IMG/VR virus record: IMGVR_UViG_3300043409_000868
Span: 1-64,000 of that record
DNA length: 64,000 nt
DNA from: a virus
Reading direction: 5' to 3' (one strand)
Of this stretch, positions 29,411 to 35,643 are shown in pieces (the first letter of the stretch is position 1; every line of letters starts with the position of its first letter). The translations under genes were made by a program, and so were the position numbers. The notes under the pieces are model-generated. The model worked only from the letters and a program-made list of their open reading frames with translations, did not search any database and had not been told where the DNA came from.

Positions 29411-29438
29411 ATTTTATAGTCTGAAAGGACTAGACAGT

Positions 29439-29687
29439 ATGAGCAAGACGAAGAAGAAGCTGATGATGAATATCATCGTCTGGTGGGTTATCCTGGTAGG
29501 AGGAACATGCGTTCTTTCGTACTTGACCTTTGTCATTGGGAAGTACGTGATGTGTGAGGCAACTCACCCAGCGGAGTGGATGTTGGTTGGGCTGTGTGTT
29601 GGTCTTCCGATCATGGGTGTGTACTTTCTTATTTGCATTGCAGATGAGATCAAGTCAGACATGATTCGTTTCCGCTTTATGAAGTAA
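29439..29687 (+). CDS. Two-span membrane protein, early region (82 aa)
   Basis: ATG at 29439 is chosen because ctgaaaggac lies just upstream; the frame is open earlier, but that would translate the leader hairpin. The start is basic (MSKTKKKLMMN), then two hydrophobic segments at about residues 10-33 (IIVWWVILVGGTCVLSYLTF) and 45-68 (WMLVGLCVGLPIMGVYFLIC), then a basic tail. It is probably an inner-membrane protein made early in infection. No family recognised. It ends just before the first copy of a 62-bp repeat. Confidence 0.68.
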   Translation: MSKTKKKLMMNIIVWWVILVGGTCVLSYLTFVIGKYVMCEATHPAEWMLVGLCVGLPIMGVYFLICIADEIKSDMIRFRFMK

Positions 29688-29690
29688 GTA

Positions 29691-29752
29691 GCTAAGAGGC
29701 TACCCAAGCTCCCTAGGGAAACCTAGGGAGCGAAGGGCTGTATCTTAACAGC
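29691..29752 (+). repeat. 62-bp early-region repeat, copy 1 (GAAA hairpin plus small hairpin)
   Basis: The repeat contains gctccctagg-gaaa-cctagggagc, a 10-bp stem closed by a GNRA-type loop, then gaaggg and a second hairpin gctgt-atctta-acagc. A near-identical unit lies at 29976-30037. In both, the unit follows a gene's end and precedes the next gene's leader. It likely acts as a paired 3'-end/5'-start RNA element. Confidence 0.8.
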
Positions 29753-29761
29753 ACATGTGTA

Positions 29762-29778
29762 CCTATGCACTACATAGG
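29762..29778 (+). promoter_or_regulatory. Early-cassette hairpin cctatg-cacta-catagg, copy 3
   Basis: The stem is identical to copies 1 and 2, with a changed loop (cacta for cgtta). Flanks gta and gat are conserved. It lies 20 bases before the ATG of the next gene. Confidence 0.65.
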
Positions 29779-29797
29779 ATATTTCAAGGAGATCCAA

Positions 29798-29980
29798 ATG
29801 GATCAGCCTAAGAAAACCACAACAAGGTATATTGTTGTGGACAACGTGTTTGGTGTGGATCTTGTTATCCATACCAATTTGAAAGAGGCCAACATTGATG
29901 CTGGCCTTTATCCTCAAACCCATATTGTTGTAGAAGTTACAACAGAATGGGAGAACGTTAAGACAATCTCTCGTAGCTAA
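29798..29980 (+). CDS. Small soluble early protein (60 aa)
   Basis: ATG at 29798 has a strong ribosome site (caaggag). The frame is open earlier, but that would read through the leader hairpin. The product starts MDQPKKTTTRYIVVDNVFGV and has alternating beta-type and polar stretches, with no membrane segment. No family recognised. It is the last of the small cassettes before the compact RNA polymerase gene; its stop codon overlaps the start of the second 62-bp repeat. Confidence 0.62.
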   Translation: MDQPKKTTTRYIVVDNVFGVDLVIHTNLKEANIDAGLYPQTHIVVEVTTEWENVKTISRS

Positions 29981-30037
29981 GAAGCTACCCAAGCTCCCTA
30001 GGGAAACCTAGGAAGCGAAGGGCTGCGTCGTAGCAGC
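29976..30037 (+). repeat. 62-bp early-region repeat, copy 2
   Basis: Second copy of the unit at 29691-29752. The GAAA-loop stem has one changed base (aagc for gagc), and the small hairpin is gctgc-gtcgta-gcagc where copy 1 has gctgt-atctta-acagc. The stem end changed as a pair (t-a to c-g), which supports the RNA structure. It lies 74 bases before the compact polymerase gene. Confidence 0.8.
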
Positions 30038-30085
30038 AAACCCCTAAGGCATTGGGGGTGCCCTATTGAGGGCCTACTCATAACA

Positions 30086-30098
30086 GTGGCATAGCCAC
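30086..30098 (+). promoter_or_regulatory. 5-bp stem, 3-base loop hairpin before the compact polymerase gene
   Basis: gtggc-ata-gccac ends 12 bases before the ATG and just before the ribosome site aaggag. A 5-7 bp stem with a 3-base loop is the geometry of N4 virion polymerase promoters, but this hairpin could equally be a translational leader. Confidence 0.35.
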
Positions 30099-30110
30099 AA
30101 GGAGAGTTCA

Positions 30111-31934
30111 ATGCCCGTTTCTCTTGCTGGTCTTCCGACCAGCGAAAAGGTTAGTAAGTTTGTCCATGACTTGCTTGTCAAGTCTGGCGAACTGTCTAAC
30201 CAGCCATCCTTTGAGATGGCGATCAAGGTGGTGTGGGAGGACATCGTTGTCCCTGCACTGGACGCGGGTGACTTGGAAGTGATCCAAGTCGGCGACGAGA
30301 AGTGGATTCGGAATACTTCGTCTAAAATGACGAAGGACAACCGAATCTGTTTGTCTCCGAGAACAATGCGGCACAACTGGGGCAGCAGCAAGATGAATCT
30401 TGAGTTGCCTCCGCGATACGCAGAAGAGCAGGAGACTCGCGCCAGTGTTCGCCTGACGATTAATCGCCCTATGTTGGCGATCATTCAGAAGGCGGCATTG
30501 GTTCCAGAGGTCGTCAAGAAGATCGGACAAGATCCTGCCGTTAATTTGGCAACGATGTTTGTGCGCAACGCAGACAAGGGTGGACAACCATTCTTTTACG
30601 TTGCACCCTTCTTTGACAGCGTTGGACGCGAGTATGGGGAGGGTCTTTTGAGTTACACAGGTAACCAAATGGTCCGAAATCTCATTGAGTTTTACGACTC
30701 AGTGGATTATAACCCCATCTTCGTGAAGGAGTTCATTGAACCCCTGGTCTACGAGTCCAGCGGCGTGAAGTTTGAGAACTTCCGTGAAGTGCTGGATCGG
30801 TGGGAGGACATCCTCCTCGACAAGTGGGCGTTCAAGAATCCGTGGCACACGCTTCGTATGGCGGTCTTCTACAACGAAGTCGTTACTCAGGGGTACTCTG
30901 GTGCCCATCTTGAGTACGACTTTCGTACCAGTGGTCCGTTGATGCTTGGGCTTCTCTCGCGCGACCGAAACATGATGGCCGACACCAATATGTTCGGTGT
31001 CGATAACCGTGATTGCCGCAACACTGTGGCAAGCTTGGTTGTTGTTCCTGCTGCTCTCAAGCAGTGGGAAGATCGCCTCAAGTCCAAGGATGTTGCCAAG
31101 CCTTTCGTGACTCAGACCACATACGGTCAAGGTCCGAAGGGTGCGGTGGCTGGCCTCTTCTGGAAGGATGCCAAGAAGGCTCCTGGGATGTGGCTCAACG
31201 GACTGGGAATGCCGCAAGAGGCATTTTTGGATGCTGTTCTCAAGCAGCAGCCAAACCTCTTCAACCCAGACTGGATCGAAATCATCCAATCTTTGGGTTG
31301 GATGAGTGCGTATTCAGCTTTCCACGACCTGTCTTCCTCTTACTACAATTCCTTCTGGGGTGCTTACAAGCACCTCAAGGGGTATTGTTTGAAGGTAGAG
31401 AAGGCAGGAATGGCCCAGATGGCAAGCACGGGCTGCAAGCCAGAGTTCACCAACATTGCTGGGTGGCGTTATTGCCACCACAAGTGGGAAGTGGAAGCAG
31501 GGGGAAAGGTGGTTCGTTTGCGTTATAACGGACCAGGTTGCTGGAAGGACTTTCCACGGGGGTTTGAAGTGTCAATCGGCAGCATGATTGACACGGCAGA
31601 CCTCTACAGTTTGGTTGTTAGGATGACACACCAAGCCGATGCGTGGATTCGCAACGATTCTCACTTCGCTATCCGCAAGGACCAGATGCGGTACTGGGGG
31701 CGATACGTCGGACACATGGCAGTGCATGACGCACTCATCGTGCCAGTACGGCAGGGGGTGGGTTTCCACAAGGTGGTGAGGCCAGTCCTCCACCGCTTCG
31801 TGGAGAATTACGTCCCGAGTGTGGACAAGTTCCTGAAGGACAATGGTCAGGAGCCGCCAACGGCCCTGAACAAGTCTCAGCAGGAACTCGTTCACTGGAG
31901 CATCGCCAACAACAAGAGGTGGCTCAACCTCTAA
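30111..31934 (+). CDS. Compact divergent single-subunit RNA polymerase (607 aa)
   Basis: All core motifs of T7-type polymerases can be read in order: DSVGR at 169-173 (T/DxxGR), motif A YDFRTSGPLMLG with D270, motif B K326-x3-K330-x7-Y338-G, and motif C VHDA at 538-541 (H539, D540). Spacings resemble T7 (R425, D537, K631, Y639, D812). The first motif B position is Lys instead of Arg. It lacks ~250 residues of the T7 N-terminal domain. Its size resembles the two N4 RNAPII subunits together, so a middle-gene polymerase is a reasonable inference. Codon use is much richer in G+C than in most of the genome, as in the next gene. Ribosome site aaggag is strong. Promoter specificity is unknown. Confidence 0.85.
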   Translation: MPVSLAGLPTSEKVSKFVHDLLVKSGELSNQPSFEMAIKVVWEDIVVPALDAGDLEVIQVGDEKWIRNTSSKMTKDNRICLSPRTMRHNWGSSKMNLELPPRYAEEQETRASVRLTINRPMLAIIQKAALVPEVVKKIGQDPAVNLATMFVRNADKGGQPFFYVAPFFDSVGREYGEGLLSYTGNQMVRNLIEFYDSVDYNPIFVKEFIEPLVYESSGVKFENFREVLDRWEDILLDKWAFKNPWHTLRMAVFYNEVVTQGYSGAHLEYDFRTSGPLMLGLLSRDRNMMADTNMFGVDNRDCRNTVASLVVVPAALKQWEDRLKSKDVAKPFVTQTTYGQGPKGAVAGLFWKDAKKAPGMWLNGLGMPQEAFLDAVLKQQPNLFNPDWIEIIQSLGWMSAYSAFHDLSSSYYNSFWGAYKHLKGYCLKVEKAGMAQMASTGCKPEFTNIAGWRYCHHKWEVEAGGKVVRLRYNGPGCWKDFPRGFEVSIGSMIDTADLYSLVVRMTHQADAWIRNDSHFAIRKDQMRYWGRYVGHMAVHDALIVPVRQGVGFHKVVRPVLHRFVENYVPSVDKFLKDNGQEPPTALNKSQQELVHWSIANNKRWLNL

Positions 31935-31957
31935 CCTTGATCGCCATCACAACCTCG

Positions 31958-31985
31958 CACTCCCTAGGGGAAACCTTAGGGAGTG
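31958..31985 (+). terminator. Hairpin after the compact polymerase gene
   Basis: cactccct pairs with agggagtg, with extra pairs inward around a gggaaa-type loop. It belongs to the same cctagg-gaaa-cctagg family of 3' hairpins seen after other early genes. No T-run follows. Confidence 0.55.
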
Positions 31986-32073
31986 CCTTGGGCATTTTGC
32001 CCACCTCGTCTACAGGAGTTCTCTGTAGAAGATACCTGTTTGTCTTAAAAACAGGCTATTAGGAGCATGTCAC
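31986..32073 (+). promoter_or_regulatory. Structured leader of the 135-aa early gene
   Basis: Two hairpins lie in tandem: ctacag-gagttct-ctgtag, then cctgttt-gtctta-aaacagg, followed by the ribosome site aggag 10 bases before the ATG. The plan matches the other early cassettes, but the sequences differ. Confidence 0.5.
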
Positions 32074-32481
32074 ATGAGTGACATCAACGTTGGTTCGCGT
32101 CAGGTCATCCGCAACTCCGAAGGCAAGGTTGTCGGGACTTTCCTCCCGTCAAAGAAACACTTCGGCAAGTTTGCGGTTACCACGTTCCTTCCGTCTGGCG
32201 AAGCGCACACCACAATCAAGGGAGTATCTGATTGGGTCATGATCACGGAGCGCAACCCAGACTGGACATTCTCTCCGTCTTACTACACCGTTGCGTGTGG
32301 TAAGGAGGGTGATGAGGTGGTGATTGAACTGACGCACAACAGTGTTCCAGAGTGGAACACTACGTTTCGCGTGCCACACGCAATGAACTGGCAGGATTCG
32401 TTCCTGATCTCGTTCCGCATGGGCATGATGTCTCTGGGTCGTGAGACGCACATCGGCAACTTTGTCGATCTCACGGTCTGA
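32074..32481 (+). CDS. Unknown early protein, G+C-rich codons (135 aa)
   Basis: A soluble, mostly beta-type protein (MSDINVGSRQVIRNSEGKVV start; FRVPHAMNWQDSFLISFR near the end) with no motif I recognise. Its start MSDI and ribosome site resemble other early genes. Like the compact polymerase it uses C/G-ending codons and clearly differs from the AT-rich late genes, so the two probably share an origin or a selection for host-like codons. Function unknown; early expression suggests a host-takeover or regulatory role. Confidence 0.62.
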   Translation: MSDINVGSRQVIRNSEGKVVGTFLPSKKHFGKFAVTTFLPSGEAHTTIKGVSDWVMITERNPDWTFSPSYYTVACGKEGDEVVIELTHNSVPEWNTTFRVPHAMNWQDSFLISFRMGMMSLGRETHIGNFVDLTV

Positions 32482-32509
32482 GAGACAAGTAAAACAAGTA
32501 CGGAGCAAC

Positions 32510-32531
32510 CCCCCTTGGGCAACCAAGGGGG
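32510..32531 (+). terminator. cccccttgg-gcaa-ccaaggggg hairpin
   Basis: A perfect 9-bp stem with a GNRA-type loop (gcaa), 28 bases after a stop codon. It belongs to the class of early-region 3' hairpins. No T-run. Confidence 0.6.
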
Positions 32532-32642
32532 CCTCTCCCTATTTGTTCTAGGTAATATGAGTTATTATATACTCTAGACTATTTGTAACCATAGACTATG
32601 GAGTAGTTATAGACTATAGGCATATCATTATACCCAGGTCAG

Positions 32643-32696
32643 TACCATACCATACCCATACCATACCCATACCATACCCATACCATACCCCTACCC
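32643..32696. repeat. Tandem 11-bp repeat (ataccataccc)
   Basis: Four to five near-perfect head-to-tail copies, ending in ccctaccc. The purine/pyrimidine-asymmetric strand (only A, C and T within units) is notable. It could be a protein-binding iteron array or a slippage product. Confidence 0.85.
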
Positions 32697-32828
32697 AGCT
32701 TATAGAATGCCGTAGCGGTCATCCTAGGGCCATTTCCTGCCATTCTACAAGGTATATCCAGCAGCTATCTATAAAAAATGCGTATAACTGTGGAATGCCC
32801 TGCTAATTTCCCATATTATACTTATTTA

Positions 32829-32853
32829 TCGTCCCCTTCGGGGACCGTGGTGG
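32829..32853 (+). promoter_or_regulatory. tcgtcccc/ggggacc hairpin element, copy 1
   Basis: A 6-bp stem gtcccc/ggggac with a three-base loop (ttc), followed by cgtggtgg. It lies ~80 bases before the 87-aa gene. Five copies exist at 32831, 33204, 38457, 41335 and 46105. All are on the + strand, with invariant stems and variable loops, and none is followed by a T-run. Confidence 0.75.
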
Positions 32854-32934
32854 AAATTGAGTAGTACTCAAGCCCAGATATAATATAGATCAGAGCGTAA
32901 ACTATCTATAGATATATCTGAATTAGGAGACAAC

Positions 32935-33198
32935 ATGTCTGATCCCAATACGCCTGACATCTCCGTTGATCCCATCGCAGCTGTTTTTCCTGTTGATCCC
33001 GTTGCTACAATGCTTCGGACTGGCCAAATTCTCATCACTCTCAAAGGTGAGTCAAATTGGCCTGGGAATTACAAGAACCTGAATGACCGTCAAATCATGA
33101 ATTTGATCAAGATGGTTCAAGAAGGTCGAGCTAACAAGCCAGAGACGGTCAAGGCTATCCTGCGGGAAGCGTTGGATCGTCAACTCATCTCGCCATGA
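32935..33198 (+). CDS. Unknown protein flanked by hairpin elements (87 aa)
   Basis: ATG at 32935 has an aggag ribosome site. The N-terminal 35 residues are Pro/Asp/Val-rich and probably disordered (SVDPIAAVFPVDPVATML). The rest is helical (NLNDRQIMNLIKMVQEG). No family recognised. The gene is bracketed by copies 1 and 2 of the gtcccc/ggggac hairpin and isolated between two long non-coding stretches, as expected for a self-contained transcription unit. Codon use is intermediate between the G+C-rich early genes and the AT-rich bulk. Confidence 0.65.
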   Translation: MSDPNTPDISVDPIAAVFPVDPVATMLRTGQILITLKGESNWPGNYKNLNDRQIMNLIKMVQEGRANKPETVKAILREALDRQLISP

Positions 33199-33201
33199 GT
33201 A

Positions 33202-33246
33202 TCGTCCCCTAAGGGGACCGTGGTGGTCTATAGGGAAACCTATAGA
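33202..33246 (+). promoter_or_regulatory. gtcccc/ggggac hairpin copy 2, followed by a GAAA-loop hairpin
   Basis: Stem gtcccc-taa-ggggac with the same downstream cgtggtgg as copy 1, starting four bases after a stop codon. It is directly followed by tctatagg-gaaa-cctataga (8 bp, GNRA-type loop). The two elements together could end one transcript and begin another. Confidence 0.7.
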
Positions 33247-33658
33247 TCATCTTTCAGGTCTATCAAGAGCCTATACATAAATCTTGGTGCAAACATCAAC
33301 TAGGTAGCCAATCTGGAGGCTAAGTAGTGCTCTTAATGATGTAGCTTATAGTGTAGCTTACTATAAGTATTCACCTAAGCATGTGTTTAAACTGCTTACG
33401 CTGTCCAAGAACGGTAGTCATAAGTTTCTTGGTATTCACCTAAGCAATGTGCCTAAACTGCTTACTTTGTTAACTACTGGCTGTGCCAGAGTTTGGTACC
33501 ACAATGTCCGCCAAAAACCTATAATAGGGCGGTATAAAAATACTATACCATTACGGTACATAGGTAAATTGCGTATACCGCGACTCAACTAGATGAGTAT
33601 AAATAGGGTTTAAGTCTAGTGCGCCCCCTTCCATTTTACGATGGGGGGTACCCAGCGA
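33247..33658. other. Non-coding stretch with long direct repeats
   Basis: I see no credible gene: the one 69-codon frame at 33383 simply translates the repeats and has no ribosome site. It holds two long repeats at 33371-33401 and 33435-33464, several tagcttata/tataagta near-palindromes, and a ccat-tttacg-atgg hairpin near 33631 flanked by ccccc and ggggg. Confidence 0.55.
33371..33464. repeat. Direct repeat pair tcacctaagca...taaactgcttac
   Basis: Two ~30-bp copies 64 bases apart. Shared core: ttcacctaagca, then a(a)tgtg, then taaactgcttac. A third, weaker copy is at 33967-33998. A shorter cacctaag core recurs at 33947, 34386 and 34441. The spacing and orientation suggest iterons of an origin or a multi-site regulatory region. 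Confidence 0.75.
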
Positions 33659-33864
33659 GGGTAACAATAATTGAATCATACCTCAACTCTTCTGTTGACA
33701 TCCATTCAATTTTAGAAGTATTGTTATCTAGACTAAACAGCAATTGTTAAGTTTGCCGAGTCACACAATTGCTGGGATCAATAAACTCGGATCTTCCTAC
33801 ACAAAGGGGCACCTTTGTATAGGAGTTTACCGCAAGCAACCTAGCCCATAGGCGGTATATAAAT
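33659..33864 (+). ncRNA. Candidate structured non-coding RNA with pseudoknot
   Basis: Complementary segments seen by eye: ggtaacaata (33660-33669) with tattgttatc (33719-33728), then the inner pair attgaat/attcaat (33670-33676, 33704-33710), then tcaac/gttga, forming one rod. Next is a 10-bp stem cagcaattgt (33738-33747)/acaattgctg (33765-33774). Its loop carries ccgagt (33756-33761), which can pair with actcgg (33785-33790), a pseudoknot. Then cctacacaaagg/cctttgtatagg (33796-33807, 33812-33823; one mismatch, loop ggca) and ccta/tagg. No coding frame spans it. I recognise no known RNA family. Strand is assumed to match its neighbours. Confidence 0.6.
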
Positions 33865-34052
33865 AGTGGGACATTATACTGTGTAGACCTAAGCATGTCA
33901 AAAAAAGGCTTTGGATTTAGGGTATGATAAGACTATCCTAGCATATCACCTAAGGTATGTATAACTTTCACACCTGAATATGTGTTTAAACTATTTACAG
34001 ATTACAATACACCTAGGCGTACTAGGTATTACTTTATTGGAGATATATTTAA
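33865..34052. other. AT-rich non-coding stretch with cacctaag-type repeats
   Basis: No gene seen. It contains gacctaagcatgtca (33886), atcacctaaggtatgt (33946) and a diverged long repeat at 33967-33998, plus a ribosome site (ggag) shortly before the next ATG. The cacctaag motifs continue at 34386-34460. Confidence 0.55.
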
Positions 34053-34304
34053 ATGACTGATTCAGGTATCCGTATTGCGCTTTGGGAAGTCAACAGTGAG
34101 AATCCCAACAGCCCTAAGTTCAATGGTATTGTTACTATTGATGGTAAGGAGCACAAGGTATCCCTTTGGGATAATTCGGCAGCTACGCACCCTAAAGCCC
34201 CAAGGCTTAAGGGAAAGACGAGCCGACCAAGTCCAAAGGTTGAAGAAGAGTCCATGATTACTGAGATTATCTGTGTCCCTATGGGCACGAATCTCCCCTT
34301 CTAA
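34053..34304 (+). CDS. Small phage protein with an 'LWxN..' core (83 aa)
   Basis: ATG at 34053 follows ggagatatattta. The beta-rich core reads IRIALWEVN, then FNGIVTIDGKEHKVSLWDN, then HPKAPRLKGK. It resembles small single-domain phage proteins with paired LW...N motifs (DUF736-like in tone); I am not certain of the family. The C-terminal tail is acidic and ends with a hydrophobic strand. The gene is followed by a convincing intrinsic terminator. It may bind nucleic acid through an OB-like fold; this is a guess. Confidence 0.65.
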   Translation: MTDSGIRIALWEVNSENPNSPKFNGIVTIDGKEHKVSLWDNSAATHPKAPRLKGKTSRPSPKVEEESMITEIICVPMGTNLPF

Positions 34305-34308
34305 TCAG

Positions 34309-34342
34309 GGGGTACTTAGGGAAACCTAAGTACCCCTTTTTT
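34309..34342 (+). terminator. Intrinsic terminator (12-bp stem, GAAA loop, T6)
   Basis: ggggtacttagg-gaaa-cctaagtacccc followed by tttttt, five bases after a stop codon. It is a classic rho-independent terminator and one of only two in the window with a clear T-run. Confidence 0.88.
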
Positions 34343-34471
34343 CCGAATACCCTAGTATATAGCTAGGGTTTAACCTTAGGTTTATCACCTAAGAATAACC
34401 TAAGATACTTAGGTTATATAGTATTATTATTATAGTATTATATCACCTAAGTATTAACCTAAGAGGGATAT
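34343..34471. other. AT-rich leader with cacctaag repeats
   Basis: It contains ccctagtatatagctaggg, tatcacctaagaataacctaag and tatcacctaagtattaacctaag separated by a tattattattatagtattat tract. The repeated cctaag/cttagg words can form several alternative stems. It ends in gagggatat before the next ATG. Likely a promoter or regulatory leader. Confidence 0.5.
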
Positions 34472-34870
34472 ATGTCACACGAAATTGTTGAAGAAGTTGC
34501 TAAAAGGTTAGATGCTAAGGTTCTTATAAGATTTGAAGACAGCAATGGTTACCAAGGTGTAATCTATTATGTCTTAAGTAAGAGTAATACTTACTCTATT
34601 GTATCTGTTCACTACGGGACCTGTGCTCTTTGTGATTTTCAACTTGGTTTGATTGAAGAATACCGAGAAATGTGGCCTGATGTTAATAATGAGATTCCCC
34701 TTAGTGCTTTCGAGCCTATGATTCAATCTCTTTTTAAAGATGTTGAAGAGTTTGGATTCCATTCAGTTGAAGACCTTATCACTAAATTTGATATGATCTT
34801 TGGTGTTGGCTACAGTGAAGAACTTGTTCGTGAAGAAGTACTTAAGTATCTTCTTCGTAATTGTCTATAG
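34472..34870 (+). CDS. Unknown acidic protein (132 aa)
   Basis: Starts MSHEIVEEVAKRLDAKVLIR after a gaggg site. A mixed alpha/beta N-terminal half carries a CALC pair (residues ~51-54), and the C-terminal half is helical and acidic (FKDVEEFGFHSVEDLITKFD). No family recognised. AT-rich codon use like the bulk of the genome. It leads a run of small uncharacterised genes up to the DUF932 gene and probably belongs to the same transcript. Confidence 0.65.
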   Translation: MSHEIVEEVAKRLDAKVLIRFEDSNGYQGVIYYVLSKSNTYSIVSVHYGTCALCDFQLGLIEEYREMWPDVNNEIPLSAFEPMIQSLFKDVEEFGFHSVEDLITKFDMIFGVGYSEELVREEVLKYLLRNCL

Positions 34871-34880
34871 GAGAATAATT

Positions 34881-35246
34881 ATGGGTCTTGATACTTATGC
34901 TGTATACTCTAGTAAACATCCTAATTATACTCAGGATGGGGATAACTCCATACCTGACACATTGTTCCCCGATAACAACCTGTGTGGTGGGATGTTTAGT
35001 GGAATGGGTGCCTCATTTCGAGGCAAACGTTACAATGACTATGTAGAATGGGCAACTGGGGTTTCCCTTTATGATCGTTTAATTGATTCAGAAGTTGTCC
35101 AAGATATGTATATCTCACTAAAGAATGCTGACTTTAGGCAGTATCGTGGTGATAATTGGGGTATTACTAAAGAAGAAACAAAACAACTAACGGAATGGTT
35201 CCGTGTAGTTAGTGAAGAAAATGGCTCTATTGCAGGATGGTGGTAA
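34881..35246 (+). CDS. Conserved 'MGLDTYA' phage protein (121 aa)
   Basis: ATG at 34881 has an aggag site; an earlier in-frame start would overlap the previous gene. The opening MGLDTYAVYSSKHPN and the following LCGGMFSGMGASFRGKRY with a C-terminal WGI/EWFRVV region are typical of a small protein family common in tailed phages and of unknown function. Conserved aromatic and glycine residues suggest a compact globular protein. The stop is one base before the next ATG. Confidence 0.75.
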   Translation: MGLDTYAVYSSKHPNYTQDGDNSIPDTLFPDNNLCGGMFSGMGASFRGKRYNDYVEWATGVSLYDRLIDSEVVQDMYISLKNADFRQYRGDNWGITKEETKQLTEWFRVVSEENGSIAGWW

Positions 35247-35247
35247 C

Positions 35248-35619
35248 ATGTATACAGTTGATATGTCTATTGTTAATAAGAAGGTTCAACAGCGTGTAGA
35301 GAAGATCCAAACTGTAGCTAACGCTAAGAAGATTCCTTTGATTGCTGCTGCTATGTGGGTAGACCAGAATGGTCCCGAGAGCACCAATAAGAAGATGTTG
35401 GCTGAGATTGGTATGAACTTTGATGAGGTTACATTGGATAACTACAAGGATGTTCTTGTTGGTCTTGAGTGTATCAATGTCAAGGTTGTATGGCAAGAGA
35501 ATCATCCTCTTACCCGTGTTGTTGAGCAACTCAATGAAGTAATTAATGAAACAATTACTGAGTGTTGGGGTGGCGAAGACATGCAAGAGTTTATTGAACT
35601 TACTCCTATCTTCGAGTGA
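35248..35619 (+). CDS. Unknown helical protein (123 aa)
   Basis: ATG at 35248 follows the preceding stop by one base and depends on translational coupling; upstream ggatggtgg offers only a weak ribosome site. Features: basic helical start (MSIVNKKVQQRVEKIQTVAN), a middle with GPESTNKKMLAEIGMNFDEV and an acidic end (WGGEDMQEFIELTPIFE). No recognisable family or motif. Confidence 0.62.
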   Translation: MYTVDMSIVNKKVQQRVEKIQTVANAKKIPLIAAAMWVDQNGPESTNKKMLAEIGMNFDEVTLDNYKDVLVGLECINVKVVWQENHPLTRVVEQLNEVINETITECWGGEDMQEFIELTPIFE

Positions 35620-35643
35620 AGGTACACAAAATACGGATAATCT

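Larger units (their letters stand above)
32532..32934. other. 403-bp non-coding stretch with tandem repeats and palindromes
   Basis: No credible gene. It contains AT-rich segments with small palindromes (ccatag-a-ctatgg; tatctatagata), the ataccataccc tandem array at 32643-32696, and a gtcccc/ggggac hairpin at 32831. The mix of AT-rich DNA, short tandem repeats and palindromes suits a replication origin or promoter region; neither can be proven from sequence. Confidence 0.55.

Noticed and set aside
30108-31289. Long reverse-strand frames opposite the compact polymerase
   Set aside because: They follow from the high G+C codons of the forward gene. The forward frame has complete catalytic motifs and a strong ribosome site.
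32643-32696. CRISPR or transposon end in the ataccataccc array
   Set aside because: Head-to-tail 11-bp units without spacers, no transposase and no terminal inverted repeats nearby.
33371-33464. CRISPR array
   Set aside because: Only two or three diverged copies with unequal spacing and no cas genes.
33383-33592. 69-codon frame in the repeat region
   Set aside because: It translates the long direct repeats, has no ribosome site and an unnatural composition; the region is better explained as non-coding.
29000-34000. Insertion sequence or integrase-bearing mobile element in the early region
   Set aside because: No transposase, integrase or recombinase is recognisable anywhere in the window; the repeats look regulatory.
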